Source: Mageeibacillus sp. UBA1257 (GTDB lineage Bacteria > Bacillota > Clostridia > UBA1212 > UBA1257). From it: DNA of 8,915 bases. The stretch is taken from assembly GCA_002308775.1 (NCBI GenBank), contig DBVT01000106.1, forward strand, positions 4,875 to 13,789, written 5' to 3'. The translations under genes were made by a program, and so were the position numbers. The notes below the pieces were generated by a model. The model was not told the DNA's origin and did no database searches. It saw nothing but the letters and a program-made list of their open reading frames with translations. Numbering within the stretch: position 1 is the first letter of the stretch; every line of letters starts with the position of its first letter. Shown here one piece after another: positions 1 through 7,255 of this stretch.

Positions 1-356
1 TTAAAGATCCTGAGCCATGAAACGCTCGAATCGTCAACGTCGAGCAGTCTGATGATCTGGCCGGTAACTGTGGTTCCGACGTTTGCTCCGACGATTATGC
101 CCAGTGTCTGTTTTAACTTGAGGATACCTGCTCCGACAAGTCCGGCTGTGAGAACTATAGTTGCAGTCGATGACTGTATCACGGCTGTAATAACGAGTCC
201 GAGCACGAATGCCTTAAAAGGGTTGTCCGTAAGATGCTCAAGTATTTTCTTTAATGTGCCCGTCGATCCGGCTTTCAGGCTGTCCCCCATCAGTCTCATT
301 CCGTAGAGAAACATCGCCAGACCGCCAAGCAGCGTTATAATGTCAAAAACGCTCAT
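1..356 (-). CDS. Na+/phosphate symporter family protein (NptA/PhoU-domain type), 5' part only
   Basis: The first 118 codons of a membrane transporter are present; the gene continues past the left edge. The ATG at 354-356 opens an N-terminus with a hydrophobic segment (residues about 4-24), as in Na/Pi cotransporter family proteins. The family signature follows: a QSST motif at residues 61-64 (the QSS motif of the first inverted repeat) and GANVGTT at 90-96. Family members take up or balance phosphate with sodium across the cytoplasmic membrane, and bacterial versions often carry a C-terminal PhoU-like domain. That part would lie outside the window, so the exact subtype is open. An AAGGA lies about 12 bases before the start, which is a rather long spacing. 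The gene lies downstream of the hydrolase in the same direction, 126 bases away, and seems to have its own promoter. I am confident of the family but not of the substrate. Confidence 0.88.
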   Translation of the reverse strand, partial: MSVFDIITLLGGLAMFLYGMRLMGDSLKAGSTGTLKKILEHLTDNPFKAFVLGLVITAVIQSSTATIVLTAGLVGAGILKLKQTLGIIVGANVGTTVTGQIIRLLDVDDSSVSWLRIF

Positions 357-421
357 GAATATTTATCGTCCTTGTTGTCTTTCACGGTTCGTTTTTCTGT
401 TTCGCAAACCGCGTGTATTTA

Positions 422-451
422 ATTATATATTATCATTATGAGGAAAGTAAA
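422..451 (-). promoter_or_regulatory. Candidate sigma-A promoter of the Na/Pi symporter gene
   Basis: Reading the minus strand, TTTACT (451-446) and TATAAT (427-422) are separated by 18 bases. Transcription would start near 415, giving a leader of about 60 bases before the ATG at 356. The -10 is a perfect consensus match in a very AT-rich stretch, so some chance matching is possible. No terminator is evident after the upstream hydrolase, so read-through could also supply this gene. Confidence 0.5.
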
Positions 452-482
452 GACTTCCCCCGGTTCGGACAGTTTGAAAAGG

Positions 483-2078
483 TCACGCTTTTTCGCAAAG
501 TATTATTTCCGAATCGCCGAAAACAAGTGTATTCTTCGCGACTTTCGAGTGATCGACCAGGGCCCACTTCCCTTTTACATTCGCGTGCGGCACGTATTCG
601 TCCGCGAATGACGAAATGTCGCAGCGGATCGAGCATCCTCTTTTTACCGTAAAACCCGCGAGCTGCGTTTTGATCTCGAATTCCGCAACGGTTCCCGGAA
701 TATAATCGGGACATACGTACGAAAGAGACGTTATGGTCTCTGCGATTATGTAGTCTGAGCCTCCCTCTGACAGATATATCCTCATAAAGAAAGCCGTGTC
801 TTCGCAGTCGGATCTGACTTTCATGTGCCATTTTACCTCGCCGAAAAAGCGCTTCGTCTGCTCGAAAGGATCACTGTAAAAGGATGTGACTCCGGGTACC
901 GTTCCGGGCTCGAAGGCCTTTGCCATACACTGGAATCTGAATCCTCCGGGAATATTTTCGGGATCGTAGATGTATGACAGTTCTCCCTTTTCACGTCTTC
1001 CCGCGGCAAGCCTTCTGTCCTTCGTAAAATACAATCTGAACGATCTTTCCGGATGCTCCGCCAAAAGATTTTTTACCGTATCTTTTTCATATTCCGCGGC
1101 CACCCATTCGTCGCTTCCGATATCGTAGTAGTTGAACGAGCCTATTTTGCCTTGCGTAAAAGGCCTGCCGAGGCGTATATGCTCAAACCAGTCAAGTTCG
1201 GGATCGCCCGGGATATTTCCGTTGGGGAGCGGATATTCAAAATCTGACGCAACAGCAGTCGCATGGCCGTACGGACCCATCAGAAAGCAAGACTGAGCCT
1301 TTGTCTCCTGATTCAGCCGCTTCCACATCGAGCACATCCCGTAAGTGTAAAAATCGAACCATCCGTCTATAAAAAGCGTCGGTATCCTGGTTTTTTCCAT
1401 CACATAAGTGCGGCAGTCGCTCTGCCAGATCGAGTCGTATGTATCGTGCACAAGCTCCCTCGAGAACCAGGCGATGTCCTCTCCGAGCGCTCTCTCCGTG
1501 ATCTTGTAGAACGGTCTAACGTATATTTCTTCATTCGGTCTGATCTTAGGGTGGTGTTCGCCCATCATCGCGAACCACCATTCCGCGCCGCTGAAGGTCC
1601 TGCAGCAGCCATTCTGATAATTTCTGAAATACATTCTGTCAGTCTGGATGCAGATCACGGCGCCTTTTACGTCGGGGAGATCGTCGCCCATCAGCATCAG
1701 CATAGTCGACGCCAGGTAACTGCCGCCCGTGAGAAATATTTCCCCGTTATAGTGGCTCATAGATCTGATGTGTTCGATCAGATCGAGGCCGTCTTCTCTC
1801 TCTCCTTTGTAGGGGATGTGGTCGCCTTCGCTGCCGCCTCTTCCCCTGCAGTGCTGGATGACGAGCGCGTATCCGTTTCTTATGTGGCTGTCGTTTGAAT
1901 ACATTGAAGCGAGATCGTCTCCTTTGAGTTCTCCCTCGTAAGGGTTTCTGATCATGACCGTGGGGCATTTTACGAAACCTTTGGGGACTGCGACGATCGT
2001 ATACATTCGCTTACCGTCACGCGCGGGCAGCATCTCGATCTTCACGGACACAATGTCATTTTCGCTCGATTTGACCAT
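483..2078 (-). CDS. CocE/NonD family serine hydrolase (X-Pro dipeptidyl-peptidase S15-like)
   Basis: This is a 531-residue alpha/beta hydrolase of the CocE/NonD type, a family that includes cocaine esterase, glutaryl-7-ACA acylase and S15 X-Pro peptidases. Visible landmarks are the strand-turn QHCRGRGGSEG (75-85), the nucleophile elbow GGSYLAS with Ser120, the acid region DGWFDFY with probable Asp242, and GPYGH with probable catalytic His272. The remaining roughly 220 residues, from about 310 on, fit the C-terminal jelly-roll domain (PepX_C) of this family, and the length is normal. The usual elbow is GxSYxG; here the last position is Ala. No signal peptide or membrane segment is seen, so it is probably cytoplasmic. 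The ATG at 2078 is preceded by AGGTGA four bases away, which supports this start. It is transcribed away from the CCA-adding gene. The substrate (ester, amide or peptide) cannot be told from sequence. Confidence 0.87.
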   Translation of the reverse strand: MVKSSENDIVSVKIEMLPARDGKRMYTIVAVPKGFVKCPTVMIRNPYEGELKGDDLASMYSNDSHIRNGYALVIQHCRGRGGSEGDHIPYKGEREDGLDLIEHIRSMSHYNGEIFLTGGSYLASTMLMLMGDDLPDVKGAVICIQTDRMYFRNYQNGCCRTFSGAEWWFAMMGEHHPKIRPNEEIYVRPFYKITERALGEDIAWFSRELVHDTYDSIWQSDCRTYVMEKTRIPTLFIDGWFDFYTYGMCSMWKRLNQETKAQSCFLMGPYGHATAVASDFEYPLPNGNIPGDPELDWFEHIRLGRPFTQGKIGSFNYYDIGSDEWVAAEYEKDTVKNLLAEHPERSFRLYFTKDRRLAAGRREKGELSYIYDPENIPGGFRFQCMAKAFEPGTVPGVTSFYSDPFEQTKRFFGEVKWHMKVRSDCEDTAFFMRIYLSEGGSDYIIAETITSLSYVCPDYIPGTVAEFEIKTQLAGFTVKRGCSIRCDISSFADEYVPHANVKGKWALVDHSKVAKNTLVFGDSEIILCEKA

Positions 2079-2094
2079 ATTTTCACCTGATTTG

Positions 2095-2103
2095 TGTTAT
2101 AAT
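2095..2103 (+). promoter_or_regulatory. Candidate extended -10 promoter of the CCA-adding gene
   Basis: TGTTATAAT is an extended -10 element (TG, one base, then consensus TATAAT). There is no good -35 at the usual distance: TTGACC at 2071-2076 would need a 21-base spacer. An extended -10 can work without a strong -35. The start site would fall near 2110, giving a leader of about 70 bases. Confidence 0.5.
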
Positions 2104-2116
2104 TTTCCCGAAAACA

Positions 2117-2145
2117 ATTATACAGTATTCAGGGCGGCGAAGCAA
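2117..2145 (-). promoter_or_regulatory. Candidate promoter of the hydrolase gene
   Basis: On the minus strand TTGCTT (2145-2140) and a perfect TATAAT (2122-2117) are separated by 17 bases. The start site would fall near 2110, about 32 bases before the ATG at 2078 and upstream of the AGGTGA ribosome binding site (2088-2083). The -10 box is the mirror partner of the one facing right at 2098-2103. Confidence 0.55.
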
Positions 2146-2182
2146 TCGGGAAGAGCCCGGAAAGCACGAACGGAAACATAGC

Positions 2183-3562
2183 ATGGACAATATCGGTCTA
2201 TCTGTAAAAATTGCAGAGAAAGTTGAAAAAGCGGGCGGCAGAGCGTTTTACGTCGGCGGCTTTGTGAGGGACGCTCTCTTGGGCAGACCGCAGAGCGATT
2301 CACCCGATATCGATATCGAAGTCCACGGAATAACGCCCGATATTTTGAAAGATATTCTCTCCTCTGTCGGCCCGTTTCTCGAAACAGGCAAGAGCTTCGG
2401 AATTTATTCTCTTCGAGGCAGTTCTATAGATATTGCAATGCCGAGGACTGAGAATAATACGGGTTCGGGTCACAGGGATTTTGAAGTTTTCGTAGACCCG
2501 TACATAGGCACGAAAAAAGCTGCGGAAAGGCGGGATTTTACAGTAAATTCGATAATGAGGGACGTTCTGACAGGTGAGATCATCGATCACTTCGGAGGAA
2601 TGAACGATCTGAAGAAAAAAATCATCCGCCATGTTAATGATATTTCTTTCTGCGAGGACCCCTTGAGAGTGCTCCGGGCGGCGCAGTTCGCTGCCAGATT
2701 CGAATTTGAGATCGCGTCTGAAACAGTCGAATTGTGTAAAAAAATACCCCTTGACTCTCTTCCCATGGAGCGCATTTTCGGCGAACTCGAGAAGGCCCTT
2801 TTGAGATCGGACAAACCCTCGATATTCTTCAAAGTCCTCGATGATTTTGGCGCTCTCTCTTTCCTTTTCAAAGAACTTGCGGCTCTGAAGGGCATCCCTC
2901 AGCCTGTAAAATATCACCCCGAAGGAGACGCATATATCCATACGCTGTGCGTTTCAGACGCCGCGGCAGGTTTCAGACGGGAAGCGGAATATCCGCTCGG
3001 GTTCATGCTCTCCGCAGTCTGCCACGACCTCGGAAAAGCGACATGCACCGAATACGGATCGGGCGATTTTCACGCTCTCGGTCACGAAGTCGCAGGCGTC
3101 GAGCTTTCCAAAACGATGCTCGCAAGGCTGACAAACGACAAAAATCTCAAAAAATACGTATGCAATCTCGTGCTTTTACATATGAAACCGAACAAAATGT
3201 CAGCCGACGGATCGTCAGTAAAAGCGACCAACAGGATGTTCGACGACGCGATCTCACAGAGGGATCTGATCCTTCTTTCGATGTCGGATATCTCCCCCGC
3301 AGCTTTCCTGCCGGGGGATGTCAAGGAAGCATTTTACGAGAGGATGAGGTCGCACAGAGAGTTTCTTGAAGAACGGCTTAAAATTTACAACGAATATATG
3401 TCCCGCCCGTTTGTCAGCGGGGAGGATCTGATAAATGCCGGTCTTGAACCGGGCGAAGATTTTTCGAGAATGCTTTGCGAGGCGCACAAGCTGAGGCTTT
3501 CCGGGATCCCCAAGGAAACCGTGCTCAAACATATCCTCGGAAAACGCAAGCAATCGTCTTAA
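2183..3562 (+). CDS. cca: tRNA CCA-adding nucleotidyltransferase (class II) with HD domain
   Basis: This 459-residue protein has the layout of the bacterial class II tRNA nucleotidyltransferase/poly(A) polymerase family. In order: GGFVRD (25-30) with the metal-binding DID (42-44) and a third carboxylate in IDIA (Asp83); RRDFTVNS (116-123); a motif-C-like DHFGGMNDL (135-143); the base-reading EDPLR (158-162); and ERIFGE (196-201). An HD domain follows, with His253 and the CHDLGK pair His281/Asp282. Such enzymes build or repair the 3' CCA of tRNA from CTP and ATP in the cytoplasm. The HD domain, found in many Firmicutes and E. coli homologues, usually brings phosphatase or phosphodiesterase activity. 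Telling full CCA-adding from CC-, A-adding or poly(A) enzymes by eye is unreliable. The ATG at 2183 has only a weak GGAAA six bases upstream, but no better start exists before GGFVRD. hpf follows on the same strand with its own promoter. Confidence 0.92.
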   Translation: MDNIGLSVKIAEKVEKAGGRAFYVGGFVRDALLGRPQSDSPDIDIEVHGITPDILKDILSSVGPFLETGKSFGIYSLRGSSIDIAMPRTENNTGSGHRDFEVFVDPYIGTKKAAERRDFTVNSIMRDVLTGEIIDHFGGMNDLKKKIIRHVNDISFCEDPLRVLRAAQFAARFEFEIASETVELCKKIPLDSLPMERIFGELEKALLRSDKPSIFFKVLDDFGALSFLFKELAALKGIPQPVKYHPEGDAYIHTLCVSDAAAGFRREAEYPLGFMLSAVCHDLGKATCTEYGSGDFHALGHEVAGVELSKTMLARLTNDKNLKKYVCNLVLLHMKPNKMSADGSSVKATNRMFDDAISQRDLILLSMSDISPAAFLPGDVKEAFYERMRSHREFLEERLKIYNEYMSRPFVSGEDLINAGLEPGEDFSRMLCEAHKLRLSGIPKETVLKHILGKRKQSS

Positions 3563-3576
3563 AAAAGTCCTTTTTT
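3561..3576 (+). terminator. Weak AT-only hairpin after the CCA-adding gene
   Basis: Six A, GTCC, six T: a perfect inverted repeat with a four-base loop that overlaps the stop codon. It ends in a T run but has no GC stem, so any termination would be weak. Transcripts from the CCA-adding gene may read into hpf. Confidence 0.25.
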
Positions 3577-3578
3577 GT

Positions 3579-3607
3579 TTGCGAAACAACCCCTTTTGTG
3601 GTACAAT
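3579..3607 (+). promoter_or_regulatory. Promoter of hpf
   Basis: TTGCGA (3579-3584) and TACAAT (3602-3607) are separated by exactly 17 bases. The start site would fall near 3614, leaving a leader of about 80 bases. The -35 lies inside the near-symmetric 11-mer GTTTGCGAAAC (3577-3587), which might be a binding site. In other Firmicutes hpf is induced in stationary phase and stress; I see no clear alternative-sigma signature here. Confidence 0.6.
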
Positions 3608-3680
3608 TAAATTACACTAAAACATCTGTCTGACCGGCAGCGACACATTTTACCTTGATCACACCGGTCCGAACAGTAAA

Positions 3681-3686
3681 AGGAGG
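3681..3686 (+). promoter_or_regulatory. Strong ribosome binding site that fixes the hpf start
   Basis: AGGAGG lies seven bases before the ATG at 3694. An in-frame TTG at 3655 would add 13 residues but has no ribosome binding site, so the ATG is preferred. Confidence 0.9.
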
Positions 3687-3693
3687 AATTGCG

Positions 3694-4218
3694 ATGTTAA
3701 TCAAGTTCAACACGAAAGACGCAAGGGTCTACAACAGTGAGCTCGACGCTATGGAGAAAAAGATCGAACGCAGGCTCCACAGGTATTTTGCCGATGACGA
3801 CACCGTCTGCAACGTAAAATTCACGGAGAAAAAGCTCGAATTTAAAGCAGAACTCACTCTCGTGTATATGGGCTTCCAGCTCAGAAGCGAGACAAAAGAT
3901 TCCTCAAATTTCTCAGCGGCACTTGACAAAGGCCTCGACGTAATGGAGCGCCAGATCACAAAATGCAAGGGCAAGATCGAGCAGAAGCGCCAGCCCGCGG
4001 AAACGCCCGACGTCCCCGGATTCGAACCCGAACCTGAAGAATACAACGTCGTCAAAGTAAAACAGTACGAAATGAAGCCGATGACAACTCAGGAAGCCAT
4101 CCTCAACATGAATCTGCTGGATCACAACTTCTACACGTTCTTCAACAGCGAATACGGCAAGATCTGCACCGTTTACAAAAGAGACGACGGCAACTACGGC
4201 CTGATCGAACCCAAATAA
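3694..4218 (+). CDS. hpf: Ribosome hibernation promoting factor, long form
   Basis: The protein has 174 residues, close to the usual size of long HPF. Residues 1 to about 100 form the S30AE/YfiA-like domain, which binds the decoding centre of the 30S subunit. An acidic, Pro-rich linker (about 101-116) joins it to the C-terminal domain at 117-174, where KPMTTQEAILNMNLLDHNFYTF-like residues and a YKRDDGNYGLIE ending match the dimerisation domain of long HPF. This form pairs 70S ribosomes into inactive 100S particles when growth stops, without a separate RMF protein. The start is set by the AGGAGG at 3681-3686. In many Firmicutes hpf precedes secA; here it stands alone, with its own promoter and a strong terminator directly after it. 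No key element is missing. Confidence 0.95.
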   Translation: MLIKFNTKDARVYNSELDAMEKKIERRLHRYFADDDTVCNVKFTEKKLEFKAELTLVYMGFQLRSETKDSSNFSAALDKGLDVMERQITKCKGKIEQKRQPAETPDVPGFEPEPEEYNVVKVKQYEMKPMTTQEAILNMNLLDHNFYTFFNSEYGKICTVYKRDDGNYGLIEPK

Positions 4219-4237
4219 ATCATTAATGATCATATTA

Positions 4238-4270
4238 AAAACCCGCGGCGCGTCCTGCGCCGCGGGTTTT
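4238..4270. terminator. Bidirectional intrinsic terminator between hpf and the flippase operon
   Basis: A perfect 14-base inverted repeat (4238-4251 with 4257-4270) encloses a five-base loop, GTCCT. The core CCCGCGGCGC is all G and C. The flanks are AAAA on the left and TTTT on the right, so either strand gives a GC stem followed by U residues. It lies 19 bases after the hpf stop and 17 bases from the convergent flippase stop, so it should serve both. Confidence 0.92.
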
Positions 4271-4287
4271 GTCATTCTGTCTGTTTT

Positions 4288-6000
4288 TTATTTTTTAGAG
4301 CGCACCGTTTTCGGCATGAATTTTACCAGCTTCGGGGATACGGAAGATACGTCCTCTCTTGTGAGGCCTCCCATCGCTCCCATGAGGAACGCATAGAACC
4401 ACAATCCGAACAATGCCGCCGGCGCGAACGATATGAGCGCCTGAATGTACGAAAAAGATGTACCCATTATGAGACCGAGCAGCCTGCTGATGCCGAAATA
4501 AATTGCGAACGCGCCTGCAAGCATCGCCAGCGTACAGACGATCGGTGCCTTTGCCTCCCTCACGAATCTGAAGTCGCGGCCGAGCGTACGCCTTATGAGT
4601 ATCGCGTTTAATATGAGAGGCACCAGAAATGAAACGTATGTCGAAATTATCGCGCCGTATATGTTCAAAGACGGTATCGCGACGAGGAAATAGTTCAAAA
4701 CAGCCTTCAAAGCGATTCCGATCGCCAGATGCAGCGTCGCATTGAACAGCTTGTTCACACTGTTTAAAACGGAGCTTTGCAGGTGCACTACTCCGGTGAT
4801 CAGAATGCTCGTCGCCATCGCGGTGAGTATCAGGTTGTTCGTATTGAATCTCAAGATCTCATATATCTGCTTCGAGAAAACGGTGAACGCACCTGCTATC
4901 GGAACAGCGGCCATAAAGCACAGTTTGAATCCGTAATTCGCGTTTTCCGCTGCTTTTTTTGTGTCTTTTAAAGCAAACGCGCCTGCGATCGCGGGTAAAA
5001 TGCTTACGCAAAGAGCTGTCACGAGAGCCGTCGGAACGTTGATCAGCTGCCTCGCTTTTATCAGCGATCCGTACATTCCCTTCGCAATTCCTTCCTCGAT
5101 GCCTCCGTAGACGAGCCTGTTTTTGAGGATCGCTACATCTATCATATTTCCTCCGTACTGAATGCCGGAACTGAGCGTGATCGGTATTCCGTAGTAGAAG
5201 ATCTTTCTTACGATGCTTTTGGTCGTTACGGGTTCGAGAATTCTGTCCTTCGCGGCAACGATCTCATCCCTGATCGCCCTTCCCGACCGACGGTAAAATA
5301 TATAAACTATTATCAACGCGACGAATGCTCCCGCAGCCGTTCCCAAAGACGCGCCGGCGACAGCCTCGACAAGTCCGAATCCGAGTTTTTTAAGTATCGC
5401 TACCGCGGCTATAGAAAAACACACGTGAACTATCTGCTCCGCGACCTGAGAAAGAGCCGTCGGAGTCATATTTTTACGTCCCTGGAAATATCCCCTGTAA
5501 ACCGAAAGGATCGCACATATGAATATTGTCGGAGCGATGCACATAAGGCCTGCCCACGTTTCCTCGTATCCGATCCATAACGAAAGCGGTCTCGCGAGCG
5601 CGATCATCAGTGCGGTGAAAAACGCGCCTACGATCGCGGTCACTCTCTTGGCGACCTTGAACGCGCGCTCCCTTGCGACCGGATCCTCGACAGCTGTGAG
5701 TTCCGTGACGAGTTTTGAAACGGCGACAGGTATTCCTGCCGTGGCGATGACATATATAAACGCGAAAACTTCGTTGGTGGCTCCGAATGCCGCATAGCCC
5801 TCGTCTCCTCCGAGCAGCGCGCTCATGACCGGGACGAAAATGAGAGACATGAGTTTTACGGCCACGGTCGCGGCTGACAGGATGACAAAACCCTTGCCGA
5901 TCGACTGGGTCTTCGTTTTACCTTTGACGGACTCGGAAGGAGTTCTTTCAGGCGCGTCTTCTTTTATCTCTTCGATTTTCTTTTCTTCGTTGTTTTCCAC
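4288..6000 (-). CDS. SpoVB/YtgP/MurJ-like flippase (MOP superfamily polysaccharide biosynthesis protein)
   Basis: This is a 570-residue, very hydrophobic protein with enough spaced membrane segments for about 14 helices, the normal size for this group. A charged, Lys/Glu-rich cytoplasmic tail of about 33 residues comes first. The first helix region with ATVAVKLMSLIFVPVMSALLG and the following GIPVAVSKLV (about 93-102) are typical of the Firmicutes SpoVB/YtgP branch of the MviN/MATE-like (MOP) superfamily. Related proteins flip lipid II or other undecaprenyl-linked precursors across the cytoplasmic membrane. The start is GTG at 6000, with GGAGG (6012-6008) seven bases upstream; there is no ATG that fits as well. 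It is the last gene of the operon, 22 bases after cinA, and ends at the bidirectional terminator. Its neighbour two genes up is a peptidoglycan amidase, which agrees with a wall-precursor role, but polysaccharide export is also possible. The exact subfamily is not settled. Confidence 0.88.
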   Translation of the reverse strand: MENNEEKKIEEIKEDAPERTPSESVKGKTKTQSIGKGFVILSAATVAVKLMSLIFVPVMSALLGGDEGYAAFGATNEVFAFIYVIATAGIPVAVSKLVTELTAVEDPVARERAFKVAKRVTAIVGAFFTALMIALARPLSLWIGYEETWAGLMCIAPTIFICAILSVYRGYFQGRKNMTPTALSQVAEQIVHVCFSIAAVAILKKLGFGLVEAVAGASLGTAAGAFVALIIVYIFYRRSGRAIRDEIVAAKDRILEPVTTKSIVRKIFYYGIPITLSSGIQYGGNMIDVAILKNRLVYGGIEEGIAKGMYGSLIKARQLINVPTALVTALCVSILPAIAGAFALKDTKKAAENANYGFKLCFMAAVPIAGAFTVFSKQIYEILRFNTNNLILTAMATSILITGVVHLQSSVLNSVNKLFNATLHLAIGIALKAVLNYFLVAIPSLNIYGAIISTYVSFLVPLILNAILIRRTLGRDFRFVREAKAPIVCTLAMLAGAFAIYFGISRLLGLIMGTSFSYIQALISFAPAALFGLWFYAFLMGAMGGLTREDVSSVSPKLVKFMPKTVRSKK

Positions 6001-6008
6001 CGGAAAAC
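5992..6008 (-). promoter_or_regulatory. Hairpin enclosing the GTG start of the flippase gene
   Basis: The minus strand reads GTTTTCC-GGT-GGAAAAC: a perfect seven-base stem with a three-base loop. The GTG start codon consists of the last two loop bases and the first base of the right arm. The left arm takes the last G of the GGAGG. The hairpin could dampen initiation unless ribosomes finishing cinA 22 bases upstream open it. The role is inferred; the inverted repeat itself is plain. Confidence 0.45.
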
Positions 6009-6022
6009 CTCCGTAAAAAGCT

Positions 6023-7255
6023 TTATTTTGATATGATCTTTCTGATCATGTCATATGCGTTAAGCGTCGCGAGCGTCCTTACTCTTTCCCTGTCTCCCCT
6101 GAAATTGTATTCTCCGACTTCTTCTCTCTCTCGGTATTTCGCGGCGATATAAACAAGTCCGGCGGGCTTTCCTTCTCCTCCGTCGGGACCTGCGAGACCT
6201 GTTACCGAAACGCATACATCGGCGCCGGATCTTTCAAATATCCCGCGGACCATTTCGATCGCTGTCTCTCTGCTCACCGCTCCGCAGCGTTCAAGCGTCT
6301 TTTTTGAAACGCGAAGTTCCGCAATTTTCGCCTCGTTCGTATAGGTGACCGCGCATTCTTTGAACACCCTCGAAGCGCCGGGAACAGATGTTATTTTCGA
6401 TGCCACGAGTCCTCCCGTACACGATTCCGCGGCCGCCATCGTGAGCCCTTTATCATCGAGCATTTTGAAGACTGTCTCCCACATTTCCTCTTCTTTATCT
6501 GTAAAAACACTCTCTCCGAGCAGCTTTTTTGCCTCGTTCGCGTAATTATCGGCAAGGCAGGCGGCTTCCTCGTCCGTTTTACCCGAAGCGGTGATCCTGA
6601 TCGTTACGACGCCGTCTTTGACATATGTCGCGATCGTCGGATTCGTCTGGCCGTCTACGAGTGGCATTATGATCTTCTCGACCATGGATTCTCCCACTCC
6701 CACGCTGCGAAGAAAGATCGACTTCATAAACATGTCTTCCCTTTCACGAAGATAAGGCATAACGCTGTCGTCAAACATCGGGATCAGTTCTTTCGGCGGT
6801 CCCGGGAGCATGAAAACAGTCTTGCCTTTTTGCTCGATGATGCATCCGGGAGCGGTGCCCATTCCATTCTTCATTATGACGGACCCGCGTGGAAAATAAC
6901 CCTGTTTGAAATTGCTTTCCACCATCGCGGCGCCTTTATTTTTAAAATAGTTCTTTATATTTTCTATGCTCTCTTCATCAGGCACGAGTTCAAGTCCGAA
7001 TGCCTCCGCGACAGTCTCCTTTGTAAGATCGTCCTGCGTAGGTCCGAGACCGCCCGTCATTATAACGACGTCGCTCCTTGAAAGAGCAAGCGCGAGGGAC
7101 TCTTTAAGGCGCTGCGGATTGTCTCCGACGACTGAATGATAATAAACTCCGTATCCGATCTCCGGCAGCCTCTTCGATATATATTGCGCGTTAGTGTTCG
7201 CCACCATGCCCATCAGAAGTTCCGTTCCGACGGATAACACTTCGACCTTCTTCAT
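6023..7255 (-). CDS. cinA: CinA: putative competence/damage-inducible protein, nicotinamide-nucleotide amidohydrolase
   Basis: This 410-residue protein is a full-length two-domain CinA. The N-terminal molybdopterin-binding-like (COG1058) domain shows GTELLMG (10-16), TGGLGPTQDD (67-76) and LPGPPKEL (150-157). The C-terminal CinA-C domain (about 258-410) shows AESCTGG (276-282), whose Ser is the likely nucleophile, and VTGLAGPDGG (351-360). CinA-C enzymes deamidate nicotinamide mononucleotide to nicotinate mononucleotide, and in some bacteria the N-terminal domain hydrolyses ADP-ribose, so it probably recycles NAD breakdown products in the cytoplasm. The old competence name comes from its cotranscription with recA in some species; recA is not seen here. 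The ATG at 7255 overlaps the stop of the upstream amidase gene in ATGA, which points to translational coupling; GAGG lies about ten bases before it. The flippase follows after 22 bases. Confidence 0.94.
   Translation of the reverse strand: MKKVEVLSVGTELLMGMVANTNAQYISKRLPEIGYGVYYHSVVGDNPQRLKESLALALSRSDVVIMTGGLGPTQDDLTKETVAEAFGLELVPDEESIENIKNYFKNKGAAMVESNFKQGYFPRGSVIMKNGMGTAPGCIIEQKGKTVFMLPGPPKELIPMFDDSVMPYLREREDMFMKSIFLRSVGVGESMVEKIIMPLVDGQTNPTIATYVKDGVVTIRITASGKTDEEAACLADNYANEAKKLLGESVFTDKEEEMWETVFKMLDDKGLTMAAAESCTGGLVASKITSVPGASRVFKECAVTYTNEAKIAELRVSKKTLERCGAVSRETAIEMVRGIFERSGADVCVSVTGLAGPDGGEGKPAGLVYIAAKYREREEVGEYNFRGDRERVRTLATLNAYDMIRKIISK

Noticed and set aside
52..306. An 84-codon open frame on the plus strand at the left edge
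   Set aside because: It is the shadow of the Na/Pi symporter gene, whose QSST and GANVGTT motifs lie on the other strand.
357..482. A terminator or small RNA between the hydrolase and the symporter
   Set aside because: I found no GC hairpin with a T run and no structure beyond a weak CGGTT/AACCG pairing; only the promoter is supported.
1263..1898. A 211-codon open frame on the plus strand opposite the hydrolase gene
   Set aside because: It is entirely antisense to a gene with clear catalytic motifs, has no ribosome binding site or recognisable domain, and is a usual by-product of G/C-rich third positions.
2300..2941. A 213-codon open frame on the minus strand inside the CCA-adding gene
   Set aside because: It is antisense to well-conserved motifs of the nucleotidyltransferase and has no protein-like features of its own.
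3655..3693. TTG at 3655 as an earlier start for hpf
   Set aside because: No ribosome binding site precedes it, and the strong AGGAGG seven bases before the ATG at 3694 gives the normal HPF N-terminus.
4219..4230. Palindrome ATCATTAATGAT just after the hpf stop
   Set aside because: It is short and AT-rich, lies between a stop codon and a strong terminator, and no promoter is nearby for it to control.
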